NCBI RefSeq assembly: GCF_030697375.1
Contig: NZ_JAUYQD010000108.1
Location: 1 to 64,000, forward strand
Reading direction: 5' to 3'
Source of the DNA: Rhodoferax sp.
GTDB lineage: Bacteria > Pseudomonadota > Gammaproteobacteria > Burkholderiales > Burkholderiaceae_C
DNA: 64,000 nt
Shown one piece after another: positions 26,059 to 34,722 of this stretch (position 1 is its first letter; each line of letters starts with the position of its first letter). The position numbers and the translations under genes were made by a program. A model generated the notes under the pieces. The model was not told the DNA's origin. It saw only the letters and a program-made list of their open reading frames with translations, and did no database searches.

Positions 26059-26667
26059 TCAGACGGCCCGGATGTGGAACACCGCGTCGTCCCAGGCGTG
26101 CTCCAGCAGGATGCGCTGCACGCGGGCTTGCCAGAGCTGGCCAAACGCGGTGCGTTCGGCTGCGCTGGCGGCACCGGTGAGGCAGAGCTGCATCAGCGGG
26201 CGGGTTTGCGGGTCACCGGGAACGCTGTGCACCTGCGCCTGGGCCAGCACGGCCTGTCCGGTGTCGGTGCGGGTGAAACGCAGCTCGGTGTCGATGTCGG
26301 CATTGAAGCGCAGCAGGCCCCGGCGCACATACTGGCTGCCCAGGCCCGCAAAACCGCCGTCGCCCGCAGCACCCGTCAGCAGGCCCAGCACACTGGCCAC
26401 CACGCCGGTGGTGCCGGCCTCAAAGGCATCGCGCACATCCACCGCCACGTGGCCGCGCACCGGCATGGCGTCGCCATACAAAGCCTGGATGGCGCGCACG
26501 CCCAGCCAGTAGGCGCTGGCCACGGTGGGGCAGGAATGCCCGGCCAGCCGCACGGCGTCGGCGTAGCCGTAGTGCATCAATCCACCTTCGGCCGAGCCCA
26601 GCAGCTCCGCCAGCGGGTCGCGCAGGGTGATGCCCGGCACCTGGTCGAAAAAAGCAGGAAAGCGCAT
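26059..26667 (-). CDS. FmdE-family protein
   Basis: 202 aa from ATG 26667 (MRFPAFFDQVPG); the longer open frame upstream is Arg/Pro-rich shadow. The GHSCPTVASAYWLGVRAI motif (near residue 45) is the FmdE signature with its metal-binding His and Cys. FmdE domains occur with molybdenum enzymes, but in proteobacteria single-domain versions are often linked to nitrosative-stress genes. It lies 8 bases downstream of the DUF2249 gene, so both are likely one transcript controlled by the NsrR-type box at 26957. Confidence 0.75.
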   Translation of the reverse strand: MRFPAFFDQVPGITLRDPLAELLGSAEGGLMHYGYADAVRLAGHSCPTVASAYWLGVRAIQALYGDAMPVRGHVAVDVRDAFEAGTTGVVASVLGLLTGAAGDGGFAGLGSQYVRRGLLRFNADIDTELRFTRTDTGQAVLAQAQVHSVPGDPQTRPLMQLCLTGAASAAERTAFGQLWQARVQRILLEHAWDDAVFHIRAV

Positions 26668-26675
26668 GCTGGGGA

Positions 26676-26936
26676 TCAAAGGCAGACGAAGTCGATCACG
26701 ATGGCGCCGGGTTCTCTTTGCAGGTACTGGATGGAGACGGCCGTGCCATAGCGGGCGTTGAGCTGGTGCAGCAGGGGAATGGGGTCGTGGTCGTTGCAAA
26801 AGCGCATGGTCTCGCCGGGTTGCAGTGCATCCAGCGCGCCAAAAATGGCCGCATGGCGAAAACGCTTGGCAACGCCGCGTGCGTCGAAGGGATAAATGGC
26901 TTCAGGGGTGACGTGGCCGGTGGCGCAAGAACTCAT
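26676..26936 (-). CDS. DUF2249 domain protein
   Basis: 86 aa from ATG 26936, with AAAGGA as RBS. The AIYPFDARGVAKRFRHAAIFGALDAL and GETMRFCNDHDPIPLLHQL blocks are typical of DUF2249, a SirA-like alpha/beta fold. Such genes are recurrently controlled by NO-responsive regulators. It precedes the FmdE-type gene on the same strand. The NsrR-type box lies 21-43 bases upstream of the ATG. Confidence 0.85.
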   Translation of the reverse strand: MSSCATGHVTPEAIYPFDARGVAKRFRHAAIFGALDALQPGETMRFCNDHDPIPLLHQLNARYGTAVSIQYLQREPGAIVIDFVCL

Positions 26937-26956
26937 GGCAATCCTTTGGTAAATTA

Positions 26957-26979
26957 AAGATGCATCATAAATGAATCTT
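26957..26979. promoter_or_regulatory. NsrR-type nitric-oxide-response operator
   Basis: AAGATGCAT-N5-ATGAATCTT forms the 11-1-11 dyad that NsrR recognises (two AAGATGYAT-like half-sites in 23 bp). One base breaks perfect symmetry. It sits just upstream of the DUF2249 ATG at 26936 on the minus strand and 52 bases before the YcaO gene on the plus strand, so it may control both. Confidence 0.7.
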
Positions 26980-27030
26980 TGAAAAATCCACGCAATGCCC
27001 TGACGGAGCCCTGGGTTATGCTGCACCCAT

Positions 27031-28761
27031 ATGCACAACGCCAACTTCATCCCCGGCAAAGACGCCTCCCTCGAATCCACCATCAACACCCTGCAAGCCA
27101 AGCTGCAAGCCCGTGGTTTCCATATAGAAGAAAAATCCTGGCTCAATCCGGTGGAGGGCATTTGGTCGGTGCACATCCGTGACCGCGATTGCCCGCTGCT
27201 GTTCACCAACGGCAAGGGCGCCACCCGCCTGGCCTGCCTGGCCAGTGCCCTGGGCGAGTTTGTGGAGCGCCTGTCCACCAACTATTTCTGGACCCACTAT
27301 TACCTGGGCCCCCACATTGCCGACCGCCACCATGTGCACTACCCGCAAGAGCGCTGGTTCGAGCCCGGCGAAGACGGCAGTTGGCCCGCCGGGCTGCTGA
27401 ATCCGCCCTTGCACGACTTCTACAACCCCGAGGGCAGCATCGACGCCCGCAACCTGGTGGAGTTCAATTCCGGCAACGTGGAGCGTGGCATTTGCGCCAT
27501 TCCCTACGCCCGCCTGCGCGACGGTGCCGTGACCTACATTCCGGTCAACATCATCGGCAACCTGTACGTGAGCAACGGCATGTCGGCGGGCAACACCCAG
27601 GCCGAAGCACGCACCCAGGCCTTGTCCGAGATTTTTGAGCGCCATATCAAGGCCCGCATCATCAGCGAAGGCATTTGCCTGCCCGATGTGCCGGAGGCCG
27701 TGATTGCCCGCTACCCGCGCATTGCCGCCGGCATCCAGGCCTTGCGTGCCGCCGGTTTTGGCATCCTGGTGAAAGACGCTTCTTTGGGGGGCCAGTATCC
27801 GGTGATGAATGTCACGCTACTGCACCCCGAGGACCAGGGCTGCTTTGCCAGCTTTGGTGCGCACCCGCGGTTTGAGATTGCGCTGGAACGCGCCTTGACC
27901 GAGTTGTTGCAGGGCAGGGCGCTGGACTCGCTGGCGGGCTTTCCGGCCCCCTGCTTCGATCTGGAAGAAACCGCCAGCTCCACCAACATCGAAATCCATT
28001 TTGTGGACAGCAGCGGTGTCATCCACTGGAAGTTTTTGAGCGAAGCACCCGACTACGTGTTTTGCGACTGGAACTTCAGCAACACCACCGCCGAAGACTA
28101 TGCCTGGGCGGTGGACCGCATCCACCAGGACGGCTTCGACATCTATGTGGCCGACTTCACCCATCTGGGCGCCTATGCCTGCCGCATCCTGGTGCCCGGC
28201 ATGTCCGAAATCTACCCGGTGGACGATCTGGAGTATGAAAACAACAGCGTGGGCAACAGCATCCGCGAAGCGATTCTGAACCTCACCGATCTGGACGACG
28301 AAGAGTGCTTCGATTTGCTGGACACGCTGAACGGGTCCGCCTTGGCCGACCAGCGCCCGGTGGCGGCGGTGGTTGGCATGGCCGCCGATGCGGGTTCGTT
28401 TTGGGCCGATTTGCGCGTGGGCGAACTCAAAACCCTGCTGGCCCTGGCCATTGGGGACGAGGAAGCCACGCTGGAAGGCTGCGAGTGGATCAAACATTTT
28501 GACCAGCTCAACCCCCAGCGCCGCAAGGTGTACGCCTGCATCGAGAGCCTGATCAAGCTGGCCGATATGGGCGATACCGGCCCTTACCTGACCGCCTTGC
28601 GCCAGCTTTATGGCGCCGGTGCCGTGGAGCAGGCCCATGCGCTCATCATGCAAACCGACCGCTTCATGGGGCTGTCCGCGCCGGGCCTGATGATGCAGGG
28701 GTGCGAAATGCACCAGAAACTGCTGCAGGCCTACGACAAGGTGCACGCCCGGGTGACCTAA
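27031..28761 (+). CDS. ycaO: YcaO-domain protein (E. coli YcaO type)
   Basis: 576-aa ATP-dependent cyclodehydratase-fold protein. The NGKGATRLACLASALGEFVERLSTNYFW block (residue 60-88) is the YcaO ATP-binding signature, and SAGNTQAEARTQALSEIFERHIK (near 190) supplies further Mg/ATP glutamates. The C-terminal 170 residues are TPR-like, as in the E. coli protein, which has been linked to methylthiolation of ribosomal protein S12 with RimO. The start at 27031 has no clear Shine-Dalgarno. It is convergent with the exporter operon, only 5 bases apart. Confidence 0.85.
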   Translation: MHNANFIPGKDASLESTINTLQAKLQARGFHIEEKSWLNPVEGIWSVHIRDRDCPLLFTNGKGATRLACLASALGEFVERLSTNYFWTHYYLGPHIADRHHVHYPQERWFEPGEDGSWPAGLLNPPLHDFYNPEGSIDARNLVEFNSGNVERGICAIPYARLRDGAVTYIPVNIIGNLYVSNGMSAGNTQAEARTQALSEIFERHIKARIISEGICLPDVPEAVIARYPRIAAGIQALRAAGFGILVKDASLGGQYPVMNVTLLHPEDQGCFASFGAHPRFEIALERALTELLQGRALDSLAGFPAPCFDLEETASSTNIEIHFVDSSGVIHWKFLSEAPDYVFCDWNFSNTTAEDYAWAVDRIHQDGFDIYVADFTHLGAYACRILVPGMSEIYPVDDLEYENNSVGNSIREAILNLTDLDDEECFDLLDTLNGSALADQRPVAAVVGMAADAGSFWADLRVGELKTLLALAIGDEEATLEGCEWIKHFDQLNPQRRKVYACIESLIKLADMGDTGPYLTALRQLYGAGAVEQAHALIMQTDRFMGLSAPGLMMQGCEMHQKLLQAYDKVHARVT

Positions 28762-28766
28762 AGGCG

Positions 28767-29936
28767 TTAGCGTTCGCCTGATCCTGTCCGACCCATTGGG
28801 ACACCTGCCACCGCACCAGGCCGCGGGCGCCCCGCCACCACCACCCACAGCCCCAGGCTGAGAGCCATTCCCGCAAGAACCAGGAGTGGAAAGGCCACCG
28901 CAGCGAACGGGGCGCCCATCTGATTCAGGAGCAGCGAAGCTTGAATCGCCGATGTGCTGGGAATCAACCACCGCAGCACCTGCAGCACATCGGGCAGGGC
29001 TTCCACCGGCCAGGAAAACCCGGACAAAAAAGCCATGGGCAAAGCCGTGAGCAGCAAGACCTGCAAGGAGCGCTCGCGGTCCTTGAACCACAGGCCCAGC
29101 AAAGTGCCCAGCGCACTGACCGCCAGCGCATACACCCCCAGCATGCCGACCGCAACGAAGGGGTTGCCGCCGCGCGGGTAGTCCTGCCAGACAAACACCC
29201 AGCCGATGTAGAACAGGCCTGACAAAAAGCCCAGGCTCGCAAAGGCCAGCAAGCGGCCTAGCCAGACGGTCGCCTGCGCACGGTGCTCTCCGCGCTCCAC
29301 CCAGGTGCCCACCAGCATGGCCACCCCCATCAGCAAGGTCTGCTGAATGATGAGAATGGCCACCGCAGGCACCACGTAGCTGCCATAGCCTTCGGTGGGG
29401 TTGAACAGGGGCACCAGTTGCACATTCACCGGGCTGCGGCTGGCTGCGGCTTGCACTGCACTTTGTCCTGCAGCGCGCAGTTTTTTGATTTCAATGCCTG
29501 CGGACACCGTGCCCACGGCCTCCGCAAAGCCATACAGCACGGCTTTGTTCAAGAGCGCAAAAGCCCCATCGCCTTCCACCGTGACCACCGCCGGGGTGCC
29601 GCGTACTACATTGCGTTTGAGGTTGGCGGGGAGAATGGCAAAGCCCTCAATCTCGCCACGCCAGAGGGCTTCTTGGGCTTCGCGCACATCACCGCCGATC
29701 CAGCGCACGTCCATACGCGGGTTGGCCATGGCAAAGCGGGTGATCTGCCGCGACAGACTGCTGTGGTCCAAATCCACCACCGCAACCGGCACGCGGGTGA
29801 CGGCTTGTTCGGCGTAGGGCCAGGGGTAAAAGAATGCGTAGACCACCGGCGCCAGGACCAGCAGCATCCAGACACCGGTGTCCTGCGCAATGCTGCGCAA
29901 GGTGTCCAGCCAGGATTGGGCCACACTGCGTAGCAT
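28767..29936 (-). CDS. ABC-2 type exporter permease (second of pair)
   Basis: 389 aa from ATG 29936 (MLRSVAQSWLDTLRS). One N-terminal membrane segment (WMLLVLAPVVYAFFY) is followed by a large extracytoplasmic domain (residues 45-180, VAVVDLDHSSLSRQITRF) and five or six C-terminal membrane segments, the YhhJ/YbhR-type ABC2 layout. The start overlaps the stop of the upstream permease (TGATG). It is the last gene of the tolC-hlyD-permease-permease operon. The proline/arginine-rich tail is unusual. Confidence 0.85.
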   Translation of the reverse strand: MLRSVAQSWLDTLRSIAQDTGVWMLLVLAPVVYAFFYPWPYAEQAVTRVPVAVVDLDHSSLSRQITRFAMANPRMDVRWIGGDVREAQEALWRGEIEGFAILPANLKRNVVRGTPAVVTVEGDGAFALLNKAVLYGFAEAVGTVSAGIEIKKLRAAGQSAVQAAASRSPVNVQLVPLFNPTEGYGSYVVPAVAILIIQQTLLMGVAMLVGTWVERGEHRAQATVWLGRLLAFASLGFLSGLFYIGWVFVWQDYPRGGNPFVAVGMLGVYALAVSALGTLLGLWFKDRERSLQVLLLTALPMAFLSGFSWPVEALPDVLQVLRWLIPSTSAIQASLLLNQMGAPFAAVAFPLLVLAGMALSLGLWVVVAGRPRPGAVAGVPMGRTGSGER

Positions 29937-31108
29937 CAGCGTTGGCCCCAGGTGGCGGGCTGGGCGGCGGCGCGGCCCAGCGCCCAGGCGCTCAATGCCA
30001 GCAAGGCGGCGCACGCCAGCAGCATACAGAGGGGTGTTCGCAGGGAATACTCCACCGGGGCGCCCATTTGCAGTTGTTCCATTTGCACGCGGATGTAGTG
30101 GGTGTAGGGCAGGGCTTTGGCCCACAGCTGCGCCCCCCAGGGCATGGCCACCAGCGGAAAGCCCACGCCGCTGAAGGCAAAAGCCGGCGCCGTGATAAAG
30201 CCGGTGGCCGAGAGCGCGGTGCGCAGGGACCGGGTGATGGCCGCCGCTGCCGCCCCCATGCTGATGGAGAGGGCCAAAAAGACCCACAGCGCCACCAAGG
30301 TCCACACGACGGAGCCTGGCGGGTGCCAGCCACGTCCCCAGGTGATCCAGAGCATGGCCAGGGTGCCGACACTGCCCAGGCTCGCCCATGCCCACACCAA
30401 CTTGCCGCCCAGCGCCGCCAGCGTCTGGCCAGCACGGGGGGCGCTTCCCAGCCACTGGCCCAGGGTGGCGTCGCGCAACTCACGCCCCACGCTCCAGGCG
30501 CCCGCCGTCATGGCCAGGATATGCAGCAGCGCCGGAAGCAGCGCAGCGGCCAAAAACTGTTCATAGTCCAGCGAGGCGTTGAACAGGGTGATCAGATCCG
30601 TGCGCAACGGCTCCATGGCCACCCGCACCGTTTGGGCGGGCTCGCCGCGTTTGTGGCGTCCGGCCATTTCAATGCCCGCCGAGAGCGTGCCCACCACGGT
30701 GCGCACGTCGCGCTGGATCAGGCCTGAATGGGTGCCCAGCTGCGCGTTGTGCAGCAAAGTGAGCTGTGCCGCGCGGCCCTGTTTTACGTCGCGGGCGAAG
30801 TCCGAGGGAATGGTCACCACGCCATACACCTGCGCGCTGCGCAGCGCTTGCTCGGCTTGCGCCACATTGCTGTACTGCTGGTCGATGTGCAGGCCGGGTG
30901 TGGCGTTCAAAAAGCGGGTCAGTTGGCGCGACAACGCGGTGTGGTCCGTATCCACCAGTCCGATGGGCAGTGCACGGGGCTGCCCGGCGGAAAAAATCCA
31001 CCACAGCAGGGCTGCCGCCAGCAGCGGCACCCAGGTGAGCAGGGCCAGGTCCCACGGGCGCTGGCGCAGCAGCGTGCGCTCGCGCCGCGCGCTGTTGGTC
31101 CACACCAT
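29936..31108 (-). CDS. ABC-2 type exporter permease (first of pair)
   Basis: 390 aa, ABC2_membrane_3 architecture: a membrane segment near 22-40 (LALLTWVPLLAAALLWWIF), a periplasmic domain starting LPIGLVDTDHTALSRQLTRF, then five hydrophobic segments from residue 190 on. A paralogue of the following permease, and probably its heterodimer partner. It starts 2 bases after the hlyD-like stop. No ATP-binding subunit is encoded in the operon, which is unusual for this transporter type. Confidence 0.85.
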   Translation of the reverse strand: MVWTNSARRERTLLRQRPWDLALLTWVPLLAAALLWWIFSAGQPRALPIGLVDTDHTALSRQLTRFLNATPGLHIDQQYSNVAQAEQALRSAQVYGVVTIPSDFARDVKQGRAAQLTLLHNAQLGTHSGLIQRDVRTVVGTLSAGIEMAGRHKRGEPAQTVRVAMEPLRTDLITLFNASLDYEQFLAAALLPALLHILAMTAGAWSVGRELRDATLGQWLGSAPRAGQTLAALGGKLVWAWASLGSVGTLAMLWITWGRGWHPPGSVVWTLVALWVFLALSISMGAAAAAITRSLRTALSATGFITAPAFAFSGVGFPLVAMPWGAQLWAKALPYTHYIRVQMEQLQMGAPVEYSLRTPLCMLLACAALLALSAWALGRAAAQPATWGQR

Positions 31109-31110
31109 GT

Positions 31111-32106
31111 TTATTGCACCAGTACGCTCATGCCGGGACGCGCACTCTTGATCGGGGCCAGCGGACGTGCGCGCACCTCAAAGGTTCGCGCATCGAAACC
31201 CTGGCCGCCGCGGGTGGCGCGCCAGGTGGCAAAGTCCGGCAGCGCGGCGCTGTGGAACACCTTGAAGCGCACCGCTTTGGCGGCATCGCCCTGGGCACTG
31301 CCGCCGGACAAGGCAGGCAGCATGGCGTCAAACTCCGCGCCGATCGCAAACCGCGGCAACCGGTCTTCCCGGACATGGAGCACCACCCATTGGTCGCTCA
31401 GGTCCACCAGGCTGACCACCGCCACCCCGGTGGGGCTGAGTTCGCCCACTCTGGCCAGCACCTTGGCCACTTCGCCCGCAACCGGGCTTTTGAGTTCGGT
31501 TTCCGCCTTGGCGGCCTCCACCTCGGCCACTACGCCGGCCACTTGGCGGGCCTGGGCATTGGCGGCCGCCTTGTCTTCTGAGCGTGCACCTGTGCGTGCC
31601 ATGTCATATTGCGCTTTGGCGGCGATGGCGCCGTCGCGCGAGGCCTTGTAGTTGGCCTCGGCTTCGTCGCGTTTTTGGGTGGCCACCAGACCGTCCTTGG
31701 CCAAACTGTCCACACGTTGGAACGACACTGCCGCCAGCTCGGCAGCGGCTTTGGCGCGCTGCCAGTTCATGCGGGCCATCTCCACTTCTTGTGGGCGGGC
31801 GCCGTGCTCTGCTTTGTTCGCCACCGCCTGGGCGGCGTCCTGGGCTGCGCTGGCCTGCGCCAGCTTGGCATTGACCTCGGGGCTGTCCATGCGAATGAGG
31901 GGCGCACCGATAGCTACTTTGTCGCCTTCTTTCACCAGGATTTCGGCAATGCGCCCCGGCACCTTGGGGGCGATGTCGGTTTCACGGGCTTCCATCTGGC
32001 CCTGAAACACCTCCGGGGCGGGCTGGGATGCACGCCACACGCCGTAGCCCAAAAAGGTGACCAGCCCTACACCGGCCAAACCACCCACGATTGCTTTGAT
32101 ATTCAT
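31111..32106 (-). CDS. HlyD/EmrA-type membrane fusion protein
   Basis: Periplasmic adaptor linking an inner-membrane exporter to TolC. 331 aa from ATG 32106 (MNIKAIVGGLAGVGLVTF, a membrane anchor). The biotinyl-lipoyl half-motifs flank a long Ala/Glu/Lys-rich coiled coil (about residues 75-200); the second half is TELKSPVAGEVAKVLARVGE. The extra 21 residues upstream in the frame are not needed. It starts 2 bases after the tolC-like stop. Confidence 0.87.
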   Translation of the reverse strand: MNIKAIVGGLAGVGLVTFLGYGVWRASQPAPEVFQGQMEARETDIAPKVPGRIAEILVKEGDKVAIGAPLIRMDSPEVNAKLAQASAAQDAAQAVANKAEHGARPQEVEMARMNWQRAKAAAELAAVSFQRVDSLAKDGLVATQKRDEAEANYKASRDGAIAAKAQYDMARTGARSEDKAAANAQARQVAGVVAEVEAAKAETELKSPVAGEVAKVLARVGELSPTGVAVVSLVDLSDQWVVLHVREDRLPRFAIGAEFDAMLPALSGGSAQGDAAKAVRFKVFHSAALPDFATWRATRGGQGFDARTFEVRARPLAPIKSARPGMSVLVQ

Positions 32107-32108
32107 AG

Positions 32109-33527
32109 TTATTGCACCCACACGTCTGCACGGGCCACATAGGCCCCGTATTCCTCGGACAAACCGCACGATTCCAGCAAATGGGCCAAAGCCAATGTGT
32201 ATTCGTAGGCGGCCTGCGCACGCTCGGTTTGTACTTTGGCCGAATTGGTTTCGGCGTCCATCAGTTCCAGGGTTGTGCTCGTACCTTGTTTCAAACCTGC
32301 AGTGCGCAAACGCAGCAGTTCCTGCGCCAAATCCACGGCGGTTTGCACGCTCAAGAACTGCCGCCGTGCCTGCTCCAGCACCTTCCAGTTGCGCTCAACC
32401 AGCAAGGCGATGTCGCTGCGGGCCTGCAAGTCGCTGTGCTCGGCTTGCCGAATTTGCCGCTCGGAGGCTGCGGACAGTTTGTCGCGTCCCAGGGAGTCAT
32501 ACAGGGTCCAATTCACACCAATCCCCGCGGCCCAGTCCGGGTTTTTGTCTTTGATCTGGTGCTGGCCGAAGGCAAAAACCTGGGGTTTGCGCGCAGCCTC
32601 CCCGCCTTCATGCCGCCTTTCCGCCTGGGCCTTCTTGGCGGCCACCTTGGCCAGGCCAGGGTGGTGGATCAAGGCTGCTTCGGTGAAATACGCCAGCCCC
32701 TGCAGCGGCTGGGTCAGCACAAACAAGGCAGTCTGTGGTGTCACAGCTCCATCGGTATGCACGGTGCGCGCCAGGGCCACCGATGCCAATTCAGCATCGT
32801 CACGGGCTTTCAGGGCGTTGCGGCGCGCGTCTTCAAACGCCGCGCGCACCTGTAGGCGCTCCACGCGGGAGATCACCCCGGCGGTCAGCATTTTTTCGGC
32901 AGCCTGGTCATGCTGCTCCACGTTGCGCACCGCTGCCTCGCGCAGGCTGGCGGCCTTGGCGGCGAGTTGCGCGCCAAAGTAGCGCTGGGCCAGTTGGGTG
33001 GCCAGCTCATGGCCGGTGCGCTGTACGTCGGCCAGTGCCTCGTCGGCTTGGGCTCCCACCAAACCCCGCGCGGCATCGGCCGCTCCACCTTGGTAGATAG
33101 GCCATACAGCGGACAGGGAGGCCGTGGCTGCGGTGTCCTCCTTTTTGTAGCTGTACATGGATGGAAACTGGGGCATCGGCAGGGGAATGGGCAGGTTTTC
33201 CAGCGGGATCGGCAAGCGTTGCGAAATCTGAGTCAAGCGTTGATTTATCGGGTCCAGACTCACGTCCAGATTGGCGCTGTAGGCGAATGCGGCGCCACTG
33301 ACGCTGACACTGAGGCCACCCAAGCCCTGGAGGCCTTCGCTTTGCAAGGTTTTGTGGTCCATGGCCGCTTGCGCCGCCGCGAGTTTTTCAGAGGTGTCTT
33401 TGACGCGATTCCACGCCGCATCGAAACTGAGTTTTTGCGGCTCGCTGGATTGGGCCAGTGCGGACAACAGAGGGGCGCTGGCCAGGCACAGCGCCAGATA
33501 CTTGCACAAAGCCGATAACTTGTTCAT
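32109..33527 (-). CDS. TolC-family outer membrane efflux protein
   Basis: 472 aa from ATG 33527 (MNKLSALCKYLALCLASAPLLSALA signal peptide). Two TolC/OEP repeats of long amphipathic helices are seen, with TASLSAVWPIYQGGAADAARG and its pseudo-repeat GVNWTLYDSLGRDKLSAA marking the beta-barrel strands. First gene of the exporter operon. A candidate FNR box lies 43 bases upstream (33570-33583). Confidence 0.87.
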   Translation of the reverse strand: MNKLSALCKYLALCLASAPLLSALAQSSEPQKLSFDAAWNRVKDTSEKLAAAQAAMDHKTLQSEGLQGLGGLSVSVSGAAFAYSANLDVSLDPINQRLTQISQRLPIPLENLPIPLPMPQFPSMYSYKKEDTAATASLSAVWPIYQGGAADAARGLVGAQADEALADVQRTGHELATQLAQRYFGAQLAAKAASLREAAVRNVEQHDQAAEKMLTAGVISRVERLQVRAAFEDARRNALKARDDAELASVALARTVHTDGAVTPQTALFVLTQPLQGLAYFTEAALIHHPGLAKVAAKKAQAERRHEGGEAARKPQVFAFGQHQIKDKNPDWAAGIGVNWTLYDSLGRDKLSAASERQIRQAEHSDLQARSDIALLVERNWKVLEQARRQFLSVQTAVDLAQELLRLRTAGLKQGTSTTLELMDAETNSAKVQTERAQAAYEYTLALAHLLESCGLSEEYGAYVARADVWVQ

Positions 33528-33569
33528 GGGGCATAGATTTGAGAAGGGAGCGATTGTCTCCCAACTTAT

Positions 33570-33583
33570 TTGAGCCTCATCAA
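33570..33583. promoter_or_regulatory. FNR/Anr-like box upstream of tolC operon
   Basis: TTGAG-CCTC-ATCAA differs from the FNR consensus TTGAT-N4-ATCAA at one position. It is 43-56 bases upstream of the tolC-like start codon, a sensible place for an oxygen-responsive promoter element. Confidence 0.45.
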
Positions 33584-33687
33584 ACAAATGCAAGTCAGTG
33601 GACTGGAAATTTAGCTAAAGCAGTCTAAAGCTGTTCGCAGCCCCACGACGGCGCGTGCGTCTTTAAAGTAACCTGGGTATAGCCAAG

Positions 33688-34108
33688 TCAGCCCAGGTGG
33701 CTGCGCGCCCAGCGCACGATGTCGGCGGCGCCCATGGCGCCTGGCTGGCGGGCCAGCTCACGTCCGCCCGAGAACAGCGCCAGCGTCGGGATGCTGCGGA
33801 TGTTGAACCGTGCGCCCAAATTAGGCACGGCTTCGGTATCGACCTTGGCCAAACGCATGTGTGGCTCCAATTGGGCGCACGCCTGCTCAAAGGCAGGCGC
33901 CGCACCAAGGTGCCCAGAAATCCACCAGGATCGGAATGTGGCTGCGACCGATATGTTTGTCAAACGCGGCTTCGTCCAGCGCCACCGGTTGCGCATTGAA
34001 CAAGGCACGTTTGCAATGGCCGCAGTCGGGCGCACTTCCCAACTGTTGCGTGCGGACGCGGTTGGTGGTGTGGCAGTGCGGGCAGACGATGTGAAGTGAG
34101 TCGTTCAT
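33688..34108 (-). pseudogene. trxC: Broken thioredoxin 2 gene (trxC), active site deleted
   Basis: Starts at ATG 34108 (MNDSLHIVCPHCHTTNRVR) with the TrxC zinc-ribbon (CPHC and CGHC pairs), and reads into ILVDFWAPWCGACL, then a stop near 33887. The rest of thioredoxin resumes in another frame (APAFEQACAQLEPHMRLAKVDTEAVPNLG to ARSHLG at 33688). Compared with the family sequence WCGPCRMMAPAFEQ, about 17 bases are missing right at the CGPC site. Both the reading frame and the second active-site cysteine are lost, so the enzyme should be dead. Confidence 0.85.
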
Positions 34109-34192
34109 ACCCAAAATCTGGGGGCCTTCCGCGGCATTGCAAGTAACATCTGTGTGTGCTGTCCAATCGTGTCTGTAGTTACCACAGATTAT

Positions 34193-34206
34193 TTGACTTG
34201 CATCAA
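34193..34206. promoter_or_regulatory. FNR/Anr-type box upstream of universal stress protein
   Basis: TTGAC-TTGC-ATCAA matches the FNR dyad with one difference and ends 60 bases before the usp start. Universal stress protein genes in related bacteria are known to be induced by Anr or FNR under low oxygen. Confidence 0.6.
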
Positions 34207-34266
34207 GGATCGGAAGCCGCCCACAAGGCAGCATCTGGGTTTTCAAATTTTATAGACGAGGTATTC

Positions 34267-34707
34267 ATGTTCAAACACATCCTGCTGGCTACCGACGGTT
34301 CTGCTGCATCGGACCATGCGGTCGCGCTGGCCGTGGGCCTGGCACGCACCCACGGCGCCAAATTGACGGCGCTGTACGCGGTAGACCCGTACCCTTACCT
34401 GGGCTTGGGGGAAGTCAACCCCGTGGGATTCCAATCCTATATGTCGGCCGCCCAAGAGCATGCGGCGGCGGCCCATGCCAAGGTGGCAGCCGTGTGCGCC
34501 GAAGGCGGCGCCGCAGTGGATTTGCAAGCCCGTATGGTGGAAGAAGTGGCCGTTGCCAGCGGCATCGTGCGCACTGCGCAGGTGGAAGAGGCCGACCTCA
34601 TTGTGGTGGGTTCCCATGGCCGCACCGGCATCTCCCGCTTGATGCTGGGAAGCGTCGCGGCCAAGGTGGTCGCTGAGTCCCCCGTACCCGTACTGGTTGC
34701 CCGCTAA
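34267..34707 (+). CDS. Universal stress protein, UspA family
   Basis: 146 aa from ATG 34267 (MFKHILLATDGSAASDHAV), with GAGG as RBS. The C-terminal ATP-binding signature VVGSHGRTGISRLMLGSVAAKVVAESPVPVLV shows the G-2x-G-9x-G(S) pattern of ATP-binding Usp proteins. Cytoplasmic stress protein. The upstream FNR-like box suggests oxygen control. Convergent with the GST gene. Confidence 0.9.
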   Translation: MFKHILLATDGSAASDHAVALAVGLARTHGAKLTALYAVDPYPYLGLGEVNPVGFQSYMSAAQEHAAAAHAKVAAVCAEGGAAVDLQARMVEEVAVASGIVRTAQVEEADLIVVGSHGRTGISRLMLGSVAAKVVAESPVPVLVAR

Positions 34708-34722
34708 AGGGCTGGGCGTCGT

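Noticed and set aside
27031-28761. YcaO gene as part of a RiPP biosynthetic cluster
   Set aside because: The protein has the E. coli YcaO length and C-terminal TPR-like part, and no precursor peptide or RiPP partner is nearby.
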